A DNA stretch of 5,386 nucleotides, from assembly GCA_937900065.1 (NCBI GenBank), contig CALCDS010000284.1, positions 1 through 5,386 of the forward strand, written 5' to 3'. The translations under genes and the position numbers were made by a program. The notes below the pieces were generated by a model. That model was not told the origin of the DNA, did no database searches, and saw only the letters and a list, made by a program, of their open reading frames with translations. Positions 1 through 4,312 of the stretch are shown piece after piece; the first letter of the stretch is position 1, and each line of letters begins with the position of its first letter. Origin of the DNA: an uncultured Clostridiaceae bacterium. GTDB taxonomy: Bacteria > Bacillota > Clostridia > Clostridiales > Oxobacteraceae.

Positions 1-53
1 ACCAACAACCCTCCGGTTAACAGCCGGATGCTCCACCGTTGAGCTACCGAGGA
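1..53 (-). tRNA. tRNA-Asn (anticodon GUU), 3' part cut off by the window edge
   Basis: Read on the minus strand from 53, the sequence gives a 7-nt 5' acceptor arm (TCCTCGG), TA at positions 8-9, a D-stem GCTC/GAGC closing an AACGGTG loop, and an anticodon stem TCCGG/CCGGA closing the loop CTGTTAA. The anticodon is GTT (plus-strand positions 19-21), so the tRNA decodes AAC/AAU as asparagine. The variable loop (GGGTT) and the first bases of the T-stem follow before the sequence stops at the window edge. The rest of the T-arm, the 3' acceptor strand and the CCA end lie outside, as may further tRNA or rRNA genes. The stems visible here pair fully, so nothing suggests a pseudogene. Confidence 0.95.
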
Positions 54-71
54 ACACTCTCAATATTAGTT

Positions 72-100
72 ATTATATCAGGTAGTTTTACAATTTTCAA
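72..100 (-). promoter_or_regulatory. Sigma-A-type promoter of the tRNA-Asn gene
   Basis: On the minus strand, TTGAAA (plus 95-100) is followed after exactly 17 nt by TATAAT (plus 72-77). The -10 is a full match and the -35 matches TTGACA at 5 of 6 positions. The predicted start, near position 65, leaves a leader of about 12 nt before the mature tRNA 5' end at 53, which is usual for a stable RNA operon. An ATATCA element (75-80) overlaps the -10 box. Confidence 0.8.
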
Positions 101-414
101 TATCATTTTAATTATATTGTGGCTACCTTGTGATAATATCGAATAATAATTATCGTGATAAAATGTCGCTATGAAAGGTGAGGTATTTATGACATGATCG
201 CTTGCTTGAATATGTTATCATACGTTTATTTAATATAGCTTTTCAACAAAAATATAATTCTTTGTGCAGGAGGTTCAGCTTTTATATAGAATATTATTAC
301 TTGTTTAGTTGGACTATTCCTATGCAAGAGCAAACAAAATCTTAATTGATAAAAATTATTTATCAGTGTCCAAAATTATAAACATGAATTTTATTTTATA
401 CATTGTTCACCGAA
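101..414. other. AT-rich non-coding spacer between tRNA-Asn and the coiled-coil gene
   Basis: No open reading frame of convincing length and no RNA family that I recognise is visible here. Two ribosome-binding-like sequences occur. AAAGGTGAGG (174-183) precedes two tiny overlapping reading frames: 171-197 (8 residues) and 194-238 (14 mostly hydrophobic residues), joined by an ATGA overlap. AGGAGG (268-273) has no ATG, GTG or TTG at a usable distance. These may be chance or remnants of decayed small genes, and I do not call any of them genes. The stretch could also hold the 5' leader of an upstream transcript, but no hairpin with a U-tract stands out. Confidence 0.5.
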
Positions 415-433
415 AATGATAAAAAATATCATT
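415..433. repeat. Short inverted repeat AATGATA / TATCATT
   Basis: Perfect 7-bp arms (415-421 and 427-433) flank an AAAAA loop, about 20 bases upstream of the -35 box of the next gene. The arms are pure A/T except for one C:G pair each, so as an RNA hairpin it would be weak and it has no U-tract. It is more plausible as a protein-binding dyad or as a chance product of the AT-rich composition. Confidence 0.35.
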
Positions 434-448
434 AAATACATAAATATC

Positions 449-483
449 AATATCATGTCACTTTTATTATGATATTATATAAT
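449..483 (+). promoter_or_regulatory. Promoter of the two-gene unit, with an overlapping inverted repeat
   Basis: ATGTCA (455-460, 4 of 6 matches to TTGACA) is followed after exactly 17 nt by a perfect TATAAT (478-483). The predicted start is near 490, giving a 5' leader of under 30 nt before the ATG at 518. The promoter lies within a perfect inverted repeat, AATATCAT (449-456) and ATGATATT (469-476), whose arms touch the -35 and fill the spacer. That position fits an operator, but no repressor gene is in the window. The -35 is weak, so the unit may need an activator or be expressed at a low level. Confidence 0.6.
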
Positions 484-502
484 ATATGGAATTATGTAAT
501 TT

Positions 503-510
503 AAAGGAGG
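503..510 (+). promoter_or_regulatory. Strong ribosome binding site AAAGGAGG
   Basis: Full match to the anti-Shine-Dalgarno complement with a 7-nt spacer to the ATG at 518. It fixes the start of the following gene and argues that this otherwise unrecognised protein is really translated. Confidence 0.9.
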
Positions 511-517
511 AAGTCCT

Positions 518-1105
518 ATGAGCAGTAAAAGACCATTGTTGGAAAGGCTGCATATAGTCGAAAAGGTTGAAAGCGACACTGAACAAAACAGTGCATCAGA
601 AAAAATCATTACCGATGACCCTGATGTAAAAACCACAGTTCATACCTCAAACAATTTGTTAGATGATATCCCGATTAAAGACAGGCCTATGAAGGTCAAA
701 GAAATATATATAAAGGCCGGCCAGCTGAGTGACGGTATAAATACGATTTTTATAATCGAGAATTATTCAAATGCACTCCCAATGAATCTACCCTCGGAGG
801 TCAAAAAGCAGTCGGTTCTCAACCTTATAACTGCATCAGGTTTAAATATGCAGAACATCATACGAGATGGGCATGATAAGCTTAGATTATTGAACGCATT
901 TTTACATAACTTCAGCAGTAAAACAAATGAAGTTATAACAAATAATGAGTCTGAAATCAACAAGTTGACTGAAAAAATAAATCAGCTCAAGAAAGCCAAT
1001 GCTGATATGGAAAAGCTTATGCAAGAACAAAAGTCAATCATTGAATTTGAGGAAGAGAGAATACAGGGTCTGATCGATTTTGTGGGTGATACGAAATCAG
1101 TTTAA
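518..1105 (+). CDS. Uncharacterised cytoplasmic coiled-coil protein, 195 aa
   Basis: I do not recognise a named family. The protein has no signal peptide and no membrane segment, so it should be cytoplasmic. Three parts can be seen. Residues 1-58 are polar, rich in Ser/Thr/Asp/Glu and probably disordered. Residues 59-130 form a compact, mainly helical core beginning MKVKEIYIKAG, with a hydrophobic strand-like run NTIFIIENY (75-83) and helices around 91-108 and 116-132. Residues 133-185 form a charged coiled coil with heptad-like spacing (SEINKLTEKINQLKK, then EKLMQEQKSIIEFEEER), followed by a short hydrophobic tail GLIDFVG. The start is set by a perfect ribosome binding site. The gene is followed after 67 nt by an OmpA/MotB-like membrane protein on the same strand with no evident terminator between (only a weak CATAAT/ATTATG dyad at 1120-1134), so the two are probably co-transcribed. 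A structural or scaffold role linked to the envelope is a guess from layout. The gene is intact, and I am confident it is coding. Confidence 0.85.
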   Translation: MSSKRPLLERLHIVEKVESDTEQNSASEKIITDDPDVKTTVHTSNNLLDDIPIKDRPMKVKEIYIKAGQLSDGINTIFIIENYSNALPMNLPSEVKKQSVLNLITASGLNMQNIIRDGHDKLRLLNAFLHNFSSKTNEVITNNESEINKLTEKINQLKKANADMEKLMQEQKSIIEFEEERIQGLIDFVGDTKSV

Positions 1106-1161
1106 GATCAATGCCAAGTCATAATTTTATTATGTTCTTATTCCAATCACTTTGCTATGTT

Positions 1162-1165
1162 AGGA
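1162..1165 (+). promoter_or_regulatory. Weak ribosome binding site AGGA that selects the ATG at 1173
   Basis: Three in-frame starts are close together: GTG at 1167, ATG at 1173 and ATG at 1176. The only Shine-Dalgarno-like sequence, AGGA (1162-1165), is almost touching the GTG, 7 nt from the first ATG and 10 nt from the second. The ATG at 1173 is therefore favoured. The site is far weaker than that of the gene upstream, so the membrane partner is probably made at a lower level. Confidence 0.6.
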
Positions 1166-1172
1166 TGTGATA

Positions 1173-1748
1173 ATGATGCAAAAAGTACGGTTAACGACTT
1201 TCGGCAAAATCTTGATAACAACTCTTATCGCTGTCCTCCTCTTTAGTACTGCCATCATCATACAAAATACTTTTAGAATTGACGGGGCTGAAAGAGGCAC
1301 TCAAACGATAAGCGATACTTCAAAGGAAGGAATCAGCAAGAGCGAGCCTTTAAAGACGACCCCACTTTTGCCTGATGCTTTATCAAGTATAAGAAATGAA
1401 AACTTAAATGGAATATCATTTGCAATATATTTTTACCCCAACTTAGATACGATCAAGGAAGAATCATATCAGACTTTGAACTTCATTGCTCTATTATCAA
1501 ATATGCTTGATGATAAATCGATTCAGGTGGAGGGAAATACAGTCAATGTCTCAGGCCTTAAAGATTCCGAATTCGATAAGGATCTGTCATATCGGAGGGC
1601 AAAAGCTGTTGCAGATTTTCTGATAAGCAAGGGCATAAGCTCCGGCAGGATAAAAACTATAGGAAATGGTTCAATCAAACCTGCCAGTGCCGACAAAAGC
1701 GATAAAGGTAAAAAATTGAACAGGAGAACCGATATATTTTTCAAGTAG
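1173..1748 (+). CDS. Single-pass membrane protein with OmpA/MotB-like C-terminal domain, 191 aa
   Basis: Numbering is from the ATG at 1173. A positively charged start (MMQKVRLTTFGK) precedes one hydrophobic segment (about 11-30), which makes a signal anchor with the C-terminus outside. A polar linker of about 50 residues follows, then an OmpA-like domain (about 82-191). The family pattern is clear: the first helix with NFIALLSNML; the strand IQVEGNTVNV (117-126); LSYRRAKAVADFLISKGI (138-155); RIKTIGNGSIKP; and the closing NRRTDIFF (183-190). Domains of this type bind peptidoglycan through diaminopimelate, using a conserved Asp in GHTD and an Arg in LSxxRA. Here the Arg is present (R142) but the Asp position holds Val (V124), so binding may be altered or lost. 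The distance between the two motifs is closer to MotB than to OmpA. No MotA/TolQ-like partner gene is in the window. The partner suggested by layout is the coiled-coil protein encoded just upstream. Confidence 0.85.
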   Translation: MMQKVRLTTFGKILITTLIAVLLFSTAIIIQNTFRIDGAERGTQTISDTSKEGISKSEPLKTTPLLPDALSSIRNENLNGISFAIYFYPNLDTIKEESYQTLNFIALLSNMLDDKSIQVEGNTVNVSGLKDSEFDKDLSYRRAKAVADFLISKGISSGRIKTIGNGSIKPASADKSDKGKKLNRRTDIFFK

Positions 1749-1884
1749 AATTTACATATACTATTATACATTTCTTATACACATAAGCGCCGGAGAAATA
1801 TGCTTGAATAATAGGACCCTCTTCCAAATAATATTATGGAAAAAGTTAAAATAGGAAATAACATGTTTTTATACATCCATACTA

Positions 1885-1950
1885 TGATATCAAAGCAAAT
1901 TACAGATTTAATGCTTCGGTAAAATATCAAAGTAGCTTATCTTGATATCA
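1885..1950. repeat. Cluster of ATATCAA-type motifs in the convergent spacer
   Basis: ATATCAAAG occurs at 1887-1895 and again at 1924-1932 as a direct repeat. TTGATATCA (1942-1950) presents the same core in inverted orientation, and TGATATCA at 1885-1892 and 1943-1950 is itself a palindrome. The rest of the 212-base spacer (1749-1960) shows no reading frame and no hairpin with a U-tract. Because it lies in the 3' region of two converging units, a promoter role is unlikely. A binding site or chance in AT-rich DNA are both possible. Confidence 0.3.
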
Positions 1951-1960
1951 GCCTCGCTTC

Positions 1961-2006
1961 ATAAATAAAACCGGCCTGCCAAATTTGGCAGGCCGGTTTT
2001 ATTTAT
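1961..2006. terminator. Bidirectional intrinsic terminator, perfect 46-nt palindrome
   Basis: The two 23-nt halves are exact reverse complements. A GC-rich core CCGGCCTGCC pairs with GGCAGGCCGG, the turn is AAATTT, and the A/T flanks give a run of A before and TTTTATTTAT after the stem on both strands. It starts 7 nt beyond the lysS stop, so it ends the greA-lysS transcript. On the plus strand it is followed by a further T-rich run into 2020, so it also stops the two-gene unit, whose last stop codon is about 210 nt upstream. No other terminator was found for that unit. Confidence 0.93.
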
Positions 2007-2013
2007 TTTCTTA

Positions 2014-3519
2014 TTATTCTTTTGGTTTCATCGTCGGGAATAGTATTACATCCCTTATAGAATATGAATCAGTCAACAGCATAACGAGCCTATCGACTCC
2101 AAGACCCATTCCACCTGTTGGAGGCATGCCTATCTCAAGTGCATTTATAAAATCATCATCCATCATGTAAGCTTCGTTGTCTCCAAGCTCCCTCTCTTTA
2201 AGCTGCTGAAGGAATCTCTCCTTCTGCACTATCGGATCATTCAGTTCAGAATAAGCATTTGCAAGCTCTCTTCCATATATAAAGGCCTCAAACCTTTCAG
2301 TAAATTCATCATTGCCCCTCTTTTTCTTAGTAAGAGGTGAAATCTCAACAGGATAATCCATAACAAGGGTTGGCTGGATCAGGTTTTTCTCAGCGTATTT
2401 TTCAAACATTGCATTCAATATATCGCCTTTTGTACAGTCTTCCAGCTTCTTTTTAAGCTCAAGCTCACTTTTCTTTCCTATCTCCCTTGCCTCTTCATCA
2501 CTTTTTACCGCTGTAAAATCTACATCGGCATACTTTTTTACGGCATCCACCATAGTGATTCTTCTCCAGGGAGGTTTAAAATCTATCTCGGTGTCCTGAT
2601 ATACTGCCTTGGTCGTACCCAGCACATCAATGCATATTTGGGACACCATGTTTTCAATGAGTTCCATCATTCCATTGTAATCCGTATATGCCTGGTAAAG
2701 TTCTATCATGGTAAATTCAGGATTATGCCTTATATCCATGCCTTCATTCCTAAAATCCTTACCGATCTCATATACTTTTTCAAGCCCGCCAACTATGAGC
2801 CTCTTTAGATATAGTTCGGTTGCAATCCTTAAATACATATCAATATCCAGCGTATTATGGTGGGTTATAAACGGCCTTGCCGCAGCCCCGCCTGCGATAG
2901 CAGACAAAACAGGGGTCTCAACTTCCATGAATCCCTTTTCATCCAGATACCGCCTCATGGATTTGATTATTTTAGTTCTCTTCAGGAATACATCCTTGAC
3001 ATCCTGGTTTATTATAAGGTCAACATACCTCTCTCTGTATTTCAAATCCGGATCCTTAAGCCCATGCCACTTTTCCGGAAGAGGTCTTAAAGATTTGCAC
3101 AGCAGTGTAAATTCTTTTACATGTATTGATATCTCGCCAGTATGGGTCTTAAAAACCCTTCCCTTTACTCCAAGTATGTCCCCTAAATCAAGTGATTTGA
3201 AAAACTTAAGCTTCTCTTCACCTATATCATCTATTCTTACATATAATTGGATCTTGCCGTATCTGTCATAAAGGTCTGAAAAGCCTGCTTTGCCGTGGAC
3301 TCTTTTGGATATGAGCCTTCCTGCAACCGATACATCCTTTCCATCAAGCTTTTCAAAATTTTCCCTGATGTCACTTGAGGAATGAGTCACATCATATGTG
3401 TAAACATCAAATGGATCCTCTCCATTTTGCTTAAGTTCAGAGTATTTTTGCAAGCGCTCTTTAATAAGCGCATTATACTCATTCTCAAGTGCTGCAATGT
3501 TCAATTCATCATTAGCCAT
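2014..3519 (-). CDS. lysS: Lysyl-tRNA synthetase, class II
   Basis: This enzyme joins lysine to tRNA-Lys in two ATP-dependent steps, in the cytoplasm, as a homodimer. At 501 residues it is full length for bacterial LysS. An N-terminal helix (1-45) leads into the OB-fold anticodon-binding domain (about 62-145; VSVAGRLISKRVHGKAGF, then FSDLYDRYGKIQLYV). The class II catalytic domain follows with motif 1 around RRYLDEKGFMEVETPVL (189-205), GGAAARPFITHHN (210-222), motif 2 in DFRNEGMDIRHNPEFTMIELY (255-275), and motif 3 in GMPPTGGMGLGVDRLVMLLT (464-483). The C-terminus RDVILFPTMKPKE is typical. The key motif arginines R257 and R477 are present, so it should be active. The ATG at 3519 lies 17 nt after the greA stop, so both genes share a transcript. 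No T-box leader is visible. Confidence 0.98.
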   Translation of the reverse strand: MANDELNIAALENEYNALIKERLQKYSELKQNGEDPFDVYTYDVTHSSSDIRENFEKLDGKDVSVAGRLISKRVHGKAGFSDLYDRYGKIQLYVRIDDIGEEKLKFFKSLDLGDILGVKGRVFKTHTGEISIHVKEFTLLCKSLRPLPEKWHGLKDPDLKYRERYVDLIINQDVKDVFLKRTKIIKSMRRYLDEKGFMEVETPVLSAIAGGAAARPFITHHNTLDIDMYLRIATELYLKRLIVGGLEKVYEIGKDFRNEGMDIRHNPEFTMIELYQAYTDYNGMMELIENMVSQICIDVLGTTKAVYQDTEIDFKPPWRRITMVDAVKKYADVDFTAVKSDEEAREIGKKSELELKKKLEDCTKGDILNAMFEKYAEKNLIQPTLVMDYPVEISPLTKKKRGNDEFTERFEAFIYGRELANAYSELNDPIVQKERFLQQLKERELGDNEAYMMDDDFINALEIGMPPTGGMGLGVDRLVMLLTDSYSIRDVILFPTMKPKE

Positions 3520-3528
3520 CTATAAAAA

Positions 3529-3533
3529 CCCCC
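3529..3533 (-). promoter_or_regulatory. Atypical ribosome binding site (GGGGG) of lysS
   Basis: The 17-nt gap between greA and lysS reads TCTGGGGGTTTTTATAG on the minus strand. GGGGG can pair with the CCUCC anti-Shine-Dalgarno only by including a G:U pair, and it sits 9 nt from the ATG. This is clearly weaker than the site of greA. With such a short gap, lysS translation may depend partly on ribosomes finishing greA. Confidence 0.5.
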
Positions 3534-3536
3534 AGA

Positions 3537-4019
3537 TTATTTTGTTATCTCAAGAATAGTATATCTTATAACGCCGTCAGGCACATCCACTTCAACCGTG
3601 TCTCCGACTTTTTTGCCTAAAAGGCTTCGGCCGACAGGTGATTCATTTGATATTTTAAGCTTGGTTGGATCTGCTTCAGCTGAGCCCACAATCGTATAAT
3701 CCATCTCATCATTAAATTCCAGATCTTTAACTTTAACGGTACATCCAATGCCGACAGTATCAGTGGTTATATCGTCTTCGTCTATAACCTTTGCTGATTT
3801 CAGCATGTTCTCAAGCAAGGCTATTCTGCCTTCCACAAACGCTTGATCGTTTTTCGCTTCATCGTATTCGGAATTTTCACTCAAATCACCAAATGATAAT
3901 GCCGTTTTTATCTTCTGTGTTACCTCTTTGCGCTTTACGGTCTTAAGATATTCCAGTTCCTCTTCCAATTTCTTTACGCCTTCATATGTTAGGACTGTCT
4001 GTTTACTTGATTCGCCCAT
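3537..4019 (-). CDS. greA: Transcription elongation factor GreA
   Basis: GreA enters the secondary channel of RNA polymerase and stimulates cleavage of backtracked RNA, rescuing stalled complexes. The protein is 160 residues, the usual length. The N-terminal antiparallel coiled coil (about 1-77) carries the tip motif GDLSENSEYDEAK (44-56), in which D45 and E48 are the acidic residues that help place the catalytic Mg2+. The C-terminal FKBP-like domain (about 83-160) shows the family signature SPVGRSLLGKKVGD (127-140), which docks on the polymerase. The ATG at 4019 is preferred over an in-frame TTG at 4040 because AAGGGGAG (4033-4026) is 6 nt upstream of it and because family members begin close to this point. 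It has its own promoter (4049-4077), and lysS follows after 17 nt in the same transcript. The greA-lysS pairing is common in the Bacillota. Confidence 0.97.
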   Translation of the reverse strand: MGESSKQTVLTYEGVKKLEEELEYLKTVKRKEVTQKIKTALSFGDLSENSEYDEAKNDQAFVEGRIALLENMLKSAKVIDEDDITTDTVGIGCTVKVKDLEFNDEMDYTIVGSAEADPTKLKISNESPVGRSLLGKKVGDTVEVDVPDGVIRYTILEITK

Positions 4020-4025
4020 CTTATT

Positions 4026-4033
4026 CTCCCCTT
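4026..4033 (-). promoter_or_regulatory. Ribosome binding site AAGGGGAG that fixes the greA start
   Basis: It is located 6 nt upstream of the ATG at 4019. It lies downstream of the alternative TTG at 4040, which would add seven residues and has no such site before it. Confidence 0.85.
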
Positions 4034-4048
4034 CTGGCAATTTTTTGT

Positions 4049-4077
4049 ATTATAGAACAAGCCTATATCAATATCAA
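4049..4077 (-). promoter_or_regulatory. Proximal promoter of greA-lysS
   Basis: On the minus strand, TTGATA (plus 4072-4077; 5 of 6 to TTGACA) is followed after exactly 17 nt by TATAAT (plus 4049-4054). The predicted start is near 4042, giving a leader of roughly 23 nt that contains the ribosome binding site. The -35 lies in the loop, and most of the spacer in one arm, of the inverted repeat at 4057-4089, so a bound protein there would block RNA polymerase. Confidence 0.8.
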
Positions 4078-4089
4078 ATATAGACTTGT
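4057..4089. repeat. Inverted repeat covering the greA promoter
   Basis: The 12-nt arms ACAAGCCTATAT (4057-4068) and ATATAGACTTGT (4078-4089) match at 11 of 12 positions around a 9-nt centre. In RNA made from the minus strand the single mismatch becomes a U:G pair, so a full 12-bp stem could form. An A-rich run, not a U-rich one, follows it on that strand, so it is not an intrinsic terminator. Its position over the -35 and spacer suggests an operator. For transcripts coming from the upstream promoter it would be a leader hairpin. Confidence 0.65.
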
Positions 4090-4201
4090 CAGGAAACCTT
4101 GCATCGGTTTCTTTATACTAAAGTTATTTTACATGCCGTTAATATATGCACATATCACTAAATTATTCAAATCTATAAAATCCCATATAAAACAAATTAT
4201 A

Positions 4202-4237
4202 GCAAGCACTATAAAGGATATCCTTCATAGTGCTTGC
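4202..4237 (-). terminator. Long hairpin, probable terminator or attenuator on the minus strand
   Basis: GCAAGCACTAT (4202-4212) pairs perfectly with ATAGTGCTTGC (4227-4237). After a single A/C mismatch the inner part AAGGATATCCTT (4214-4225) is itself a perfect palindrome, so the stem runs almost to the centre. On the minus strand the base of the stem is followed by a moderately U-rich tail (TATAATTTGTTTTATAT). The plus strand lacks a comparable tail. It lies 76 nt beyond the stop of the dehydrogenase-like gene and could end that transcript. It also lies about 25 nt downstream of the -10 of a perfect promoter, so it could equally end a short RNA or attenuate read-through into greA. Confidence 0.6.
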
Positions 4238-4261
4238 ATACAGTCACTATTATTAGCTGTT

Positions 4262-4290
4262 ATTATAAGACAGGGGGAATAAATTGTCAA
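4262..4290 (-). promoter_or_regulatory. Full-consensus sigma-A promoter in the gap upstream of greA
   Basis: TTGACA (plus 4285-4290) and TATAAT (plus 4262-4267) are both perfect and are separated by exactly 17 nt on the minus strand. This is the best promoter in the window. The predicted start is near 4254, between the dehydrogenase-like gene and the hairpin at 4202-4237. A second TTGACA (plus 4306-4311) sits 21 nt further upstream, with a poor -10 (GACAAT) at the matching distance. A promoter of this strength just before a terminator-like hairpin suggests a short RNA or an attenuated leader of greA-lysS. Confidence 0.8.
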
Positions 4291-4312
4291 TAGCATATTA
4301 TATTTTGTCAAG

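Noticed and set aside
1..53. tRNA-Asn as an integration site with the two-gene unit as an integrative element
   Set aside because: The tRNA 3' end, where integration normally occurs, is outside the window; the unit lies on the 5' side, with no integrase and no repeat of tRNA sequence seen.
1106..1172. Terminator between the coiled-coil gene and the OmpA-like gene
   Set aside because: The only dyad, CATAAT/ATTATG (1120-1134), is short and AT-only, with no adequate U-tract, so it is unlikely to stop transcription.
1523..1771. Minus-strand 82-codon frame opposite the OmpA-like domain
   Set aside because: The plus-strand frame encodes a clear OmpA/MotB-like domain; the opposite frame shows no motif or ribosome binding site.
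2708..3271. 187-codon plus-strand open frame opposite lysS
   Set aside because: It is antisense to the conserved lysS catalytic and anticodon-binding regions, has no ribosome binding site, and its composition is that expected of a shadow frame.
4020..4040. Longer greA starting at TTG 4040 (7 extra residues)
   Set aside because: The strong ribosome binding site (4033-4026) lies inside this extension and points to the ATG at 4019; the usual GreA length also fits the shorter form.
3986..4282. 98-codon plus-strand open frame over the greA upstream region
   Set aside because: It overlaps the greA start and the promoters and hairpin of the minus strand, has no ribosome binding site and no recognisable protein features.
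4020..4312. T-box riboswitch controlling lysS
   Set aside because: No T-box core (UGGGUGGUACCGCG-like) or specifier stem is visible in the gap, and greA rather than lysS is the first gene.
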